NCBI GenBank assembly: GCA_016194795.1
Contig: JACQAX010000232.1
Coordinates: 1-16,630 of the forward strand
Length of the DNA: 16,630 nt
Reading direction: 5' to 3'
Source of the DNA: Deltaproteobacteria bacterium
GTDB lineage: Bacteria; Bdellovibrionota; UBA1018; UBA923
Position 1 is the first letter of the stretch, and every line of letters starts with the position of its first letter. Position numbers and translations under genes: made by a program. Of this stretch, positions 1 to 6,800 are shown one piece after another. The notes under the pieces are model-generated. The model was not told the origin of the DNA. It saw nothing but the letters and a program-made list of their open reading frames with translations, and did not search any database.

Positions 1-622
1 CAACGACAGCCGCAGCGGCAGCCGCCGGGGCCGGCGCCGGGCTTGGCGGCGGAGGCGCCGCGGCCTTCGGCGCGGCCGGAGCGGGCGGGCTCGCCTCGTC
101 GAAGAGCGCGATCGGCTCGGACATCGAGATGTCGTTGGGCACGTCCTCCGCGATGTTCACGACATCGCTGGCCGCCTCGAGCTTGATGTTGAGGAGACCG
201 GTGTTGCCCGTCGAGCCGCTTTTCGCAGCCGGGGCCGCCGTGAACTTGAAGCCGGTCACCGCTTCGATCGTCGACTCGAGCTCCGTCATCGAGCTCTTCT
301 TGCTGTAGTAAGCGTTGGCGCCGAACTCGGTCTTCTGGTGCTTGGCGAACTCGGGCTTGCCCCACGTCGACGACATGAGCACGTACGGCACGTCGGCCGT
401 CTTCGGATCCTTGCGCAGCATCTGCGCGACTTGCAGCCCGTCCTGTCCCGCGCCGAGCTCTTTCGCGATCAGAACGATGTCGACCTGATCCGGATTTTTT
501 TTGATCTCGGCGAAAGCCGTCGCGGCCGCGCCAATCACCTGGCAGAAGACGCTCGCTTTCTGGCAGCGCTGGCTTAGGGAGGTCGTGAATGTTTTGTCGT
601 TGTCGACGACGATAATTCTCAT
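1..622 (-). CDS. Degenerate response-regulator receiver protein, partial (C-terminus outside window)
   Basis: About 207 codons are visible from the ATG at 620-622 (complement); the frame is still open at position 1. The first ~120 residues have the CheY-like receiver layout: MRIIVVDND at the N-terminus (acidic D7, D9), DIVLIAKELG at 48-57, VPYVLMSS at 78-85 and YYSKK at 105-109 for the conserved Lys. The residue five after D48, where the phosphoacceptor Asp normally sits, is Ala53. The domain is therefore unlikely to be phosphorylated in the usual way and may be a constitutive or protein-binding receiver. From ~130 the chain becomes low complexity, ending in a long Ala/Pro run that looks like a linker to an unseen output or binding domain. 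A possible -10 (TATTAG at 638-643, complement) would leave a leader of about 9 nt. The fold call is firm; the role is unknown. Confidence 0.82.
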   Translation of the reverse strand, partial: MRIIVVDNDKTFTTSLSQRCQKASVFCQVIGAAATAFAEIKKNPDQVDIVLIAKELGAGQDGLQVAQMLRKDPKTADVPYVLMSSTWGKPEFAKHQKTEFGANAYYSKKSSMTELESTIEAVTGFKFTAAPAAKSGSTGNTGLLNIKLEAASDVVNIAEDVPNDISMSEPIALFDEASPPAPAAPKAAAPPPPSPAPAPAAAAAAVV

Positions 623-654
623 CAATCCACTAATCGGCTAATACCCGGAGGAAG

Positions 655-683
655 TTGACTTCAAAAACTGAGCAGTGTTCAAT
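655..683 (+). promoter_or_regulatory. Candidate promoter for the membrane protein-bactofilin unit
   Basis: TTGACT at 655-660 and TTCAAT at 678-683 are separated by exactly 17 nt, giving 4-5 of 6 matches to each sigma-70-type hexamer. A start site would fall near 690, just before the ATG at 694. The reading competes with use of the same TTG (655) as a start codon behind the GGAGG at 647-651, so it is only a candidate. Confidence 0.35.
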
Positions 684-693
684 GTTTAGATCC

Positions 694-1437
694 ATGTCGT
701 CAGACATCCGGCTCGTCCTTTATAAAGATAACCGCGCACCAAGAAGCATCGCGTTAAGTACGCGAATGATTTACAGAAGTATGTTTTTCGCGACATTCGG
801 CGCCCTGCTTCTCATGCTCAGCTTCGGAGCGGCTGTCCGATTTTACCTAGCGACGCGGGCAAAAACCTCGCAGGAAAAATCCGCCACCGCGTCGTCTCAA
901 GACGATGCGGACATGGGCCCGAGCAACTCGCTCGAGTCGCAGAATCGCGCGCTGCGCGACCAGGTCGACCTGCTCGGCTCGCGCCTCCAGAACGCGCTCG
1001 CCGCCCAGAAGGCGCCGCGCGAGATCGACAAGAAAAACCCCGCCCTCGCCCTCTTCTCACCCGTGGTCATCGACCACACGCAGGACCAGAACCAGGTCGT
1101 CATCTCCAACATCCGCACCTCGCGCAACAAGGACAAGACGACGAACCTCACCTTCGAGCTGCACAACGCGCACGAAGGCGAGTCGACCGAGAAAGGCTAC
1201 ATCGTCGTGCTCGCGCGCAGCGAGCTGGGCCTCTGGTCGTATCCCAACGCCTTCAACAACACCGGCCCGTACCTGCTCGACTTCGAGAAGGGCGAGACGT
1301 TCCAGGTCGCCCGCTTCCGCATGGTCAACGCGCAGTTCGACGCGGACGCGCAGAGCTTCCAGATCCTCATCTTCACGCGCAACGGGCAGCTTCTCATCAA
1401 CCAGCTGTTCGAGATGAAAAACGGGAGTGGCACGTGA
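694..1437 (+). CDS. Single-pass membrane coiled-coil protein, partner of bactofilin
   Basis: The 247-residue product from the ATG at 694 has a short basic cytoplasmic N-terminus, a hydrophobic segment at about 29-52, a predicted coiled coil at about 79-104 (LESQNRALRDQVDLLGSRL) and a C-terminal domain of alternating beta-type segments at 115-247. No HxH/LytM peptidase motif is present, so it is not the M23 endopeptidase often found beside bactofilins. The frame extends upstream to a TTG at 655 behind GGAGG at 647-651, but the spacing is only 3 nt; an ATG at 682 is also possible. I prefer 694 because it fits the -35/-10 pair at 655-683. Its stop overlaps the bactofilin GTG by 4 nt, so the two are co-translated. 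The layout recalls small membrane proteins next to bactofilins in other proteobacteria. A role in anchoring or regulating the bactofilin polymer is an inference. Confidence 0.8.
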   Translation: MSSDIRLVLYKDNRAPRSIALSTRMIYRSMFFATFGALLLMLSFGAAVRFYLATRAKTSQEKSATASSQDDADMGPSNSLESQNRALRDQVDLLGSRLQNALAAQKAPREIDKKNPALALFSPVVIDHTQDQNQVVISNIRTSRNKDKTTNLTFELHNAHEGESTEKGYIVVLARSELGLWSYPNAFNNTGPYLLDFEKGETFQVARFRMVNAQFDADAQSFQILIFTRNGQLLINQLFEMKNGSGT

Positions 1438-1796
1438 GCCCTGAGAGCGATAACGTAAACCTCATCACCGCCGGCTCGCGCTTCGAAGGCACGGTCGAGT
1501 TCGACTCGTTCACGCGCTTCGAAGGCTACATCCAGGGCGTGCTCAAGGGCGGAGCGGGCAGCGAGCTCATCGTCGGCGAAAACGGGGTCATCGAAGGAAA
1601 GGTCGAAGGCGACACGATCATCGTCGACGGCTTCGTTCGCGGCGACATCCGCGCGACCAGCAAGGTGGTCATCACCGGCACTGGCCGCGTCGTCGGCGAG
1701 ATCAGGTCGCCGAGCCCTTCGATCGAGTTCGGCGGCTATTTCGACGGAAAATGCGCGATGGAGCAGTTCGCGGCCGCCCCCACGGGAAACACCTAG
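1434..1796 (+). CDS. Bactofilin (polymer-forming cytoskeletal protein)
   Basis: This 120-residue protein consists almost wholly of the bactofilin (DUF583) beta-helix repeat. Short Gly-spaced strands run from about residue 17 to 110, for example FEGYIQGVLKGG, LIVGENGVIEGKVEGD, IIVDGFVRGDIRA and VVITGTGRVVGEI. Bactofilins self-assemble without nucleotide into filaments that scaffold cell-wall enzymes and membrane proteins on the inner face of the cytoplasmic membrane. The GTG start overlaps the previous TGA (GTGA at 1434-1437), which indicates coupling with the upstream membrane protein. Length is normal for the short bactofilins. The hydrophilic N-terminal tail of ~15 residues has no clear membrane-targeting helix, so the co-encoded membrane protein could supply the anchor (inference). 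Only 3 nt separate it from the convergent M16 gene. Confidence 0.95.
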   Translation: MSPESDNVNLITAGSRFEGTVEFDSFTRFEGYIQGVLKGGAGSELIVGENGVIEGKVEGDTIIVDGFVRGDIRATSKVVITGTGRVVGEIRSPSPSIEFGGYFDGKCAMEQFAAAPTGNT

Positions 1797-1799
1797 CCG

Positions 1800-3203
1800 T
1801 CAGAGAAACTCTCCGGGCTTGCGCACGACGTAGCGAAGCCCGTGCTTCGCGAGACGGGGCGAAAGCGCCTTCACGTCGCCGACGACGACCGTCTTCAGCT
1901 GATCGAGCGTGACGTGCTTGCGAACCGCCGCGCGCAAGCTCTCGAGCGTCACGCCGTTGACGCGATCCTGGAAGTCGTCGAGGAAAGCCGGCTCCAGCCC
2001 GTTGAGCACGCCCCCGAAGACGCTGCCCGCGATCGCATAGACGTTCTGCAGGCCGAGCGGAAACGAGCCCGTGAGGTAATCCTTCGCGATGCGGAGGTCA
2101 TCCTCGCCGATCTCGCCGCGCACGAACGCGGCCAGGAGCTTGTTCACCTGCGTGATCAGCTCGCCGACCTTATCGTTGCGCGTCGACGTCGAGAGCACGA
2201 ACGAGCCGACCGTCGTCCCGAAGTTGAAGCCCGCGTTGATGCCGTAGGTGAGGCCCAGCTTCTCGCGGATGACGAGGTTCAGGCGCGAGGCGAAGTGCCC
2301 GCTGAGGATGGTTTCAGCGACGCGCAGGTCGTAGAACTCCGCGACTTTTCGCCTCGGCCCGACGAAGCCCATCCTCACGTGCGCCTCGGAGATGCCGGGG
2401 CGGCTCACGAGCAGGACGGTTCCTTTGCCGAGGCGGGCCGGCGGCAGATCGACCGGGCCCGGCTCCGGGATCGTCTTCCCGCACGCGGGACACGGCAGAG
2501 CCTCCAGCCCGCGCGCCACGCGATCGAGGATCTCGCGGCGCTCCTTGCCGCCGATCACGAGCGCCGCGAGCTTGTCGGTGCGAACGAGCGTCGGATAGTA
2601 ATCGCGGACGGCGTCGAGCTTCACGCGCACGAGGTCACGCTTGTAACCGGTGCTCGGGCGAGCCTTGGTCGTGCCGTTGAACATCACCGAGTCGAGCACG
2701 TGCGTCGCGAGCGCGCCCGGCGAGTCGGGCAGCTGGACGATCGAGTCGAGATGGTTCGTCCGAAGCCGCTTGAAAGGCTCTTCGGGAAACGTCGGGTGCG
2801 CCAGCTCCTCGAACATGAGGTCGAGGATCTCCGGAGCATGCTCGTTGAGGCCGTACGACGAGACCGTCGTGTCCTCCTCGCCCACCGAAGCCTCGACGCC
2901 GCCCGCGGTATCGTCGAGCTTCGACGAGATCGCGTTCTCGTCGAGCCCGGGAACCCCGCGACGGATCATCCCGGCCGCGAAAGCCGCGATCCCCGAACGG
3001 CCCGGCGGATCGAGGTCGCTCCCGCCCCGGAAGTTCAGGTGCACCTCGAAGAGCGGGATGTTCGGGCTCGGAAACCAGTAAACCTTCGCGCCGTTCTTGA
3101 GCAGGAGCGTCTCGTAACGAGGGACGATCGACTTCTTCCCGGCCGCGCCGGTCGCGAGCAGCAGAAGCGCGGCGGCCCCCGCGGTGGCAACGACGCGTTT
3201 CAT
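1800..3203 (-). CDS. M16B peptidase-like non-catalytic subunit (R/Y-pair partner)
   Basis: The 467-residue product begins with a signal peptide (MKRVVATAGAAALLLLATG). It has the M16 fold, but the zinc-binding HxxEH site is gone: the segment aligned to GIAHLFEH of its neighbour reads GIAAFAAG (71-78), so both His and the Glu are replaced. It keeps REKLGLTY (R313 to Y320), the Arg/Tyr pair that in heterodimeric M16B peptidases binds the substrate C-terminus on the inactive subunit. The start ATG overlaps the TGA of the upstream active subunit by 4 nt (3200-3203), so equimolar synthesis and heterodimer formation are expected. A CPAC pair (C238, C241) lies between the two halves and is not a general M16 feature I know of; it could form a disulfide or bind metal in the periplasm. 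The family call is strong; the substrate is unknown. Confidence 0.93.
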   Translation of the reverse strand: MKRVVATAGAAALLLLATGAAGKKSIVPRYETLLLKNGAKVYWFPSPNIPLFEVHLNFRGGSDLDPPGRSGIAAFAAGMIRRGVPGLDENAISSKLDDTAGGVEASVGEEDTTVSSYGLNEHAPEILDLMFEELAHPTFPEEPFKRLRTNHLDSIVQLPDSPGALATHVLDSVMFNGTTKARPSTGYKRDLVRVKLDAVRDYYPTLVRTDKLAALVIGGKERREILDRVARGLEALPCPACGKTIPEPGPVDLPPARLGKGTVLLVSRPGISEAHVRMGFVGPRRKVAEFYDLRVAETILSGHFASRLNLVIREKLGLTYGINAGFNFGTTVGSFVLSTSTRNDKVGELITQVNKLLAAFVRGEIGEDDLRIAKDYLTGSFPLGLQNVYAIAGSVFGGVLNGLEPAFLDDFQDRVNGVTLESLRAAVRKHVTLDQLKTVVVGDVKALSPRLAKHGLRYVVRKPGEFL

Positions 3204-4531
3204 GGTTTCTCTCCCTGGGGCTTCATGACGACGACGACGCGGTTCTCCTTGTTGAGATATTTGCGCGCCACCTGTCGCAGCTCCTCCGGCTTCATCGCGT
3301 AATACTTGTCGAGCTTCTCGAAGATCCGCTGGTGGTCGTTCCAGTAGAACTCACCCGACGTCAGCCAGCCGGCCACGCCGGCCGACGACTTGCTCTCGTT
3401 GATCGTGCTGTAAAGCAGGCCGTTCTTGACCCGCTCGAGCTCGTCTTCGCCGAGCGGCTTTTCCTTCGCCTCTTCGATGAGCTTGTAGATCTCCTCTTCC
3501 ACCGCGCCCGCCCGCTGCCCCGTCTTGAGCTCGGCCGACACGAGAAAAAGAGACGGATACCGCTCGAGCGTCGCCTCGGCGCCGACGCCGAGCGCGAGCT
3601 GCTTCTTGCGCACGAGCTCCACGTTGGAGCGGCTGCTGTTCATCCCGAAGAGCGCCCACGCGAGCATCGAGAGCCTCTCGGCGTCCTCGCTGTACATCGA
3701 GGGGATGTAATAGCCGATGAGCAGCGACTCGGCCTCCACCGGACGCTCGATCGTCAACCGCTTCTCGCCCGGCGCCGTCTTTTCGTCGCGCAGCGCGAGC
3801 TCGCGCACCGGGTGCCCGGCGAGCTTCCCGTAATACTTCGTCATCCACTCGCGCGCGCGCTCGTAGTCGAAGTCGCCGGCGATCGTCACGATCGCGTTGC
3901 CGGGCTGATAATAGTCGCGGAAGAAATCCTCGCACTCCTTGAGCGAAAGGCGGTCGAGGTCTTCCTGGTAGCCGATCACCGGCCAGCCGTAAGGGTGCGT
4001 CGGGAACGCAAGCTTCTCGAGCGACTCCATCTGCTGGGCCCCGAAGTTGCTGTCGACTCGCAGCCTGCGCTCCTCCTTCACCACCTGGCGCTCGCTATCG
4101 AGGTCGGCCTGCGTCAGCAGTAGATTTGCCAGGCGATCCGACTCCATGTCGATGACCGTTTCGAGATACTTCGCGGCGATCACCTCGTAATACACCGTCG
4201 AGTCGCGCTGGGTGTAGGCGTTGACCAGCGCGCCCTTGCTCTCGAGCGCCTCGAAGAACTTCCGGGCCGGATAGCGCGAGGTTCCCTTGAACATCATGTG
4301 CTCGAAAAGATGCGCGATGCCGGTCGAGCCCGGCTTCTCCCAGGCTGACCCGACCTTGAACCAGGTCGTGTAGCTGACCACGGGCGCCGTATGGTCCTCG
4401 ACGTAGAGAACCGTCAGGCCGTTCGGGAGCTTCTCGCGATGCACTTTGTAATCGGGCCGCCAATGCGCGTGCGAACAACCCGCGCCGAACGAGACGAGAG
4501 CGAGGAGCGTGCCGACCAGGAGTGCTTGCAT
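3200..4531 (-). CDS. M16B zinc metallopeptidase, catalytic subunit, probable lipoprotein
   Basis: This 443-residue product has the inverted zinc motif HLFEH (H74, E77, H78) inside GIAHLFEHMMFKGT, and the distal Glu ligand at E154 in VKEERRLRVD, 76 residues after H78. These are the full set for an active pitrilysin/M16 peptidase, which degrades small peptides held in a closed chamber. The N-terminus MQALLVGTLLALVSFGAGC ends in a plausible lipobox Cys (C19), so the protein is probably lipid-anchored in the envelope. It is first in a two-gene unit with the inactive R/Y subunit, overlapping by 4 nt. No Shine-Dalgarno sequence precedes the ATG. A TTGACG-N17-TAATTT promoter ends 8 nt before it, implying a leaderless transcript. 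An alternative reading is that a longer leader comes from an unseen upstream promoter, but the divergent gene leaves only 42 nt. Confidence 0.95.
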   Translation of the reverse strand: MQALLVGTLLALVSFGAGCSHAHWRPDYKVHREKLPNGLTVLYVEDHTAPVVSYTTWFKVGSAWEKPGSTGIAHLFEHMMFKGTSRYPARKFFEALESKGALVNAYTQRDSTVYYEVIAAKYLETVIDMESDRLANLLLTQADLDSERQVVKEERRLRVDSNFGAQQMESLEKLAFPTHPYGWPVIGYQEDLDRLSLKECEDFFRDYYQPGNAIVTIAGDFDYERAREWMTKYYGKLAGHPVRELALRDEKTAPGEKRLTIERPVEAESLLIGYYIPSMYSEDAERLSMLAWALFGMNSSRSNVELVRKKQLALGVGAEATLERYPSLFLVSAELKTGQRAGAVEEEIYKLIEEAKEKPLGEDELERVKNGLLYSTINESKSSAGVAGWLTSGEFYWNDHQRIFEKLDKYYAMKPEELRQVARKYLNKENRVVVVMKPQGEKP

Positions 4532-4539
4532 GACATCAG

Positions 4540-4568
4540 AAATTATGGAACCTTGCCACCTACGTCAA
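4540..4568 (-). promoter_or_regulatory. Sigma-70-type promoter for the M16 pair, placed for a leaderless mRNA
   Basis: On the complement, TTGACG (4568-4563) and TAATTT (4545-4540) are 17 nt apart. Only 8 nt follow the -10 before the M16 ATG at 4531. The expected start point (about 7 nt past the -10) falls on or within 1-2 nt of that ATG. No purine-rich ribosome binding site is present. The element occupies most of the 42-nt divergent intergenic region. Confidence 0.65.
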
Positions 4569-4573
4569 ATCAT

Positions 4574-5425
4574 ATGAGCTCCCCGCAGACAGATCCCAAG
4601 TACAACCCGCCGAGCTTCTGGCCCAAGCACGCGAGTGTCCCCCCGCCAAAGCCGGTTCGCGGAACGCGACTCACCGTCCTCGGCTGCGGAACGTCGGCCG
4701 GCGTACCGCTGCTCGCCTGCAAGTGTCGCGTGTGCGCCTCGAAGAATCCGCGCAACAACCGCACGCGCGCGAGCGTCACGATCCAGGCCGGCGCGACCAC
4801 GTTTCTCATCGACACGTCGCCCGACCTGCGCGCGCAGGCGCTGCGCAACGAGGTCCACTGGATCGACAGCGTGCTCTTCACGCACCCCCATGCCGACCAC
4901 ATCCACGGCCTCGACGACCTCCGCAACTACAACTACCTCATGGCCAGAAGCATCCCCTGCTACGGCAACCAGTGGACGCTCGACGAGCTCACCGAGCGCT
5001 TCAGCTACATCTTCAATGAGAACACCCAGCTGGGCGGGGGCAAGCCCATGCTCACCCTCCAGCTCATCGAAAAACGCATTAAAATCAAAGGGGTTACCGT
5101 TCAGCCCCTCGAGCTGCTCCATGGTCAGATGCCGGTCTTGGGATACCGCATCAATGACGTTGCTTACATTACGGACTGCAGCTATATTCCTGACCGAACT
5201 TTTAGGTATTTGAAAGGTTTGGAAGTGCTGGTGCTCGACTGCCTTCGTCCGGCGGCCCACACCACGCATTTGAGCGTCGAAACCGCTCTGGCTTTCGCGA
5301 AGAAGATCGGTGCCAAAAAGACCTTCTTCACGCACATGGGCCACGAGATCGAATACAAGAAATTCGCGCGTTCGCTTCCGCGCACAATGTTTCCCGCTTA
5401 CGACGGACTGGTCGTAAGTACCTAA
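4574..5425 (+). CDS. PhnP-like metallo-beta-lactamase-fold phosphodiesterase
   Basis: This 283-residue hydrolase has the metallo-beta-lactamase fold. THPHADHIHG (H104, H106, D108, H109), LLHG (H183), ITDCS (D201) and THMGH (H254, H257) supply the di-metal site, and GLDDLRNYNY follows the main motif as in PhnP. Three cysteines spaced CxCxxC (C49, C51, C54) match the spacing of the structural zinc ligands of E. coli PhnP. PhnP acts on cyclic phosphate esters, but no other phosphonate (phn) genes are here, so the substrate may differ. The ATG at 4574 is chosen because upstream extension would run through the divergent promoter; the conserved core starts near residue 30. There is no obvious Shine-Dalgarno sequence. 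Alanine dehydrogenase follows after 15 nt, so an operon is likely. Codon use turns AT-richer at about 5070-5260, unlike the rest of the gene. Confidence 0.9.
   Translation: MSSPQTDPKYNPPSFWPKHASVPPPKPVRGTRLTVLGCGTSAGVPLLACKCRVCASKNPRNNRTRASVTIQAGATTFLIDTSPDLRAQALRNEVHWIDSVLFTHPHADHIHGLDDLRNYNYLMARSIPCYGNQWTLDELTERFSYIFNENTQLGGGKPMLTLQLIEKRIKIKGVTVQPLELLHGQMPVLGYRINDVAYITDCSYIPDRTFRYLKGLEVLVLDCLRPAAHTTHLSVETALAFAKKIGAKKTFFTHMGHEIEYKKFARSLPRTMFPAYDGLVVST
5160..5188 (+). promoter_or_regulatory. Candidate internal promoter ahead of ald
   Basis: TTGCTT (5160-5165) and TATATT (5183-5188) are 17 nt apart, inside the AT-richer patch of the PhnP-like gene and about 250 nt upstream of ald. It could let ald be expressed alone. 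The -35 match is weak (3 of 6). Confidence 0.3.
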
Positions 5426-5440
5426 ACCGGAGGGTTCCAC

Positions 5441-6547
5441 ATGATCGTCGGCGTACCTAAGGAAATCAAAAACAACGAAAACCGCGTGGGCATGGTGCCT
5501 TCGGGCGTGAAGGCCCTGAAGCAGCACGGCCACACCGTCCTCGTCCAGAGCCATGCCGGCCACGGCATCGGCGTGACCGACGACGACTTCCGCAAGGCGG
5601 GCGCGACGATCATCGAAACCCCCAAGGAAATCTTCGCCAAGGCCGAGATGATCGTGAAGGTGAAAGAGCCGCTTCCGGAAGAGTACAACCTCCTCCGCGA
5701 AAACCAGATCCTCTACACCTACCTGCACCTCGCGCCGGCGCCGCAGCTGACCAAAGCGCTCATGGAGCGCAAGGTCTCGGCGATCGCCTACGAAACCATC
5801 CAGCCTGAAGACGGCTCGCTGCCCCTGCTCACTCCGATGTCGGAAGTGGCCGGCCGCATGTCGACCCAGATCGGCGCGCACTGCCTCGAGAAGGCCAACG
5901 GCGGCAAGGGCGTGCTCCTCGGCGGCGTTCCGGGCGTTCCTCGCGCGAAGGTCACCGTCATCGGCGGCGGCGTGTCGGGCATCAACGCGGCGAAGATCGC
6001 TCACGGCATGGGCGCGCTGGTCAGCATCCTCGACGTCAACGCCAAGCGCCTCGAGTATCTCGATCACGTCTTCGGCGGCAACGTCCAGACGCTCTTCTCG
6101 AACTTCGAGAACATCGAAAAGGCCGTTCGCGAAGCCGATCTCCTGATCGGCGCCGTGCTCGTCCCGGGCGCCAAGGCCCCGAAGCTCGTCAGCAAGGAGC
6201 TCGTCTCCGAGATGAGCCCGGGCTCGGCGATCGTCGACATCGCGATCGACCAGGGCGGCTGCATCGAAACCATCAAGGCCACCAGCCATGACAACCCGAC
6301 GTACACGGTCGACGGCGTGATCCACTACGCCGTTCCGAACATGCCGGGCGCCGTGGCCCGCACGTCGACGTACGCGCTCACCAACGTGACGCTCAAGTAC
6401 GCCCTCATGCTCGCCGACATCGGCTTCAAGGACGCCATCGCCAAGGACGCCGCGCTCTACAAGGGCGTCAACGTCTATAACGGCAAGGTCGCCTACCTGC
6501 AGGTCGCCAAGGATCTTGGGCTGCCGTACGAAGCGGTTCGCATTTAG
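5441..6547 (+). CDS. ald: Alanine dehydrogenase (NAD-dependent)
   Basis: This 368-residue enzyme interconverts L-alanine and pyruvate plus ammonia using NAD, linking amino-acid catabolism to central carbon. The N-terminal catalytic domain has MIVGVPKEIKNNENRVG with substrate-binding R15, the catalytic K75 in KVKEPLP and H96 in YLHLAPAP. The Rossmann domain has VIGGGVSGINAA (GGGVSG at 175-180), the acidic ribose-binding D198 and the catalytic D270 in IDQGG. Length and residue numbers coincide with characterised alanine dehydrogenases. The related transhydrogenase alpha subunit is less likely because these alanine-specific residues are all in place. GGAGGG at 5429-5434, 6 nt before the ATG, is a good ribosome binding site. 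The gene follows the PhnP-like gene by 15 nt and ends at an intrinsic terminator at 6561-6600. Confidence 0.98.
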   Translation: MIVGVPKEIKNNENRVGMVPSGVKALKQHGHTVLVQSHAGHGIGVTDDDFRKAGATIIETPKEIFAKAEMIVKVKEPLPEEYNLLRENQILYTYLHLAPAPQLTKALMERKVSAIAYETIQPEDGSLPLLTPMSEVAGRMSTQIGAHCLEKANGGKGVLLGGVPGVPRAKVTVIGGGVSGINAAKIAHGMGALVSILDVNAKRLEYLDHVFGGNVQTLFSNFENIEKAVREADLLIGAVLVPGAKAPKLVSKELVSEMSPGSAIVDIAIDQGGCIETIKATSHDNPTYTVDGVIHYAVPNMPGAVARTSTYALTNVTLKYALMLADIGFKDAIAKDAALYKGVNVYNGKVAYLQVAKDLGLPYEAVRI

Positions 6548-6560
6548 TCGTTTTATAAAG

Positions 6561-6600
6561 AAGGGCGGGACTCGCATTCGCGGGTCCCGCCTTTTTTATT
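6561..6600 (+). terminator. Intrinsic terminator after ald
   Basis: A 12-bp GC-rich stem (GGCGGGACTCGC at 6564-6575 with GCGGGTCCCGCC at 6580-6591, one T-G wobble) closes on a 4-nt loop ATTC. It is followed directly by six T and then ATT. Flanking AAG can pair with the start of the T tract. It begins 13 nt after the ald stop codon. Confidence 0.95.
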
Positions 6601-6608
6601 TTGTGGGG

Positions 6609-6729
6609 TGTGGCGTCGGGGCATGGGCCATGGGGGTAGTCTTGAGGGGAACCACTTTTGTTGGTCACCCACAACACCCATGCCTCGATGCCGCACGCCT
6701 ACCCCCATGGCCCATGCCCCAACGCCACA
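6609..6729. repeat. Long inverted repeat (31-nt arms, 59-nt loop)
   Basis: The left arm at 6609-6639 and right arm at 6699-6729 are reverse complements over 31 positions with one mismatch (C6617 against A6721). The loop is 6640-6698. It lies after the ald terminator and before the FliL-like promoter, with no T tract and no convincing reading frame. The arms hold clustered G runs (C runs on the other strand). It could be a palindromic repeat element, a structured RNA or a protein-binding site; I do not recognise a named family. Confidence 0.85.
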
Positions 6730-6753
6730 TGCCCACCCCCATGCCCCAACGCC
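6612..6753. repeat. Four copies of a 16-nt G-rich motif, GGCRTYGRGGCATGGG
   Basis: One copy is on the plus strand at 6612-6627 (GGCGTCGGGGCATGGG). Three are on the minus strand at 6677-6692 (GGCATCGAGGCATGGG), 6711-6726 and 6738-6753 (both GGCGTTGGGGCATGGG). The minus-strand copies start 34 and 27 nt apart. Two of the four copies fall in the arms of the inverted repeat, so the palindrome looks like part of a repeat cluster with one inverted unit. Confidence 0.8.
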
Positions 6754-6786
6754 TCAATCCCTCCTACAACTCCGCCATGACCCATG

Positions 6787-6792
6787 TATAAT
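6787..6792 (+). promoter_or_regulatory. Consensus -10 (TATAAT) directly ahead of the FliL-like start
   Basis: A perfect TATAAT ends 8 nt before the ATG at 6801, so transcription should begin at or within 1-2 nt of the start codon. No good -35 is seen (CCTACA at 6763-6768 is weak) and there is no Shine-Dalgarno sequence. This predicts a leaderless mRNA, as for the M16 and HAD genes. Confidence 0.55.
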
Positions 6793-6800
6793 TATCCAAG

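Noticed and set aside
1842..3302. Plus-strand 486-codon open frame opposite the M16 partner subunit
   Set aside because: Charged low-complexity translation with no domain. The minus-strand gene has a signal peptide, R/Y pair and 4-nt overlap with its partner.
4565..6577. Long (670-codon) minus-strand open frame across the PhnP-like and ald genes
   Set aside because: It is antisense to two genes with intact catalytic motifs. Its composition (Arg, Asp, Val, Ala, His rich) is typical of the antisense of GC-rich coding DNA, and no domain is recognisable.
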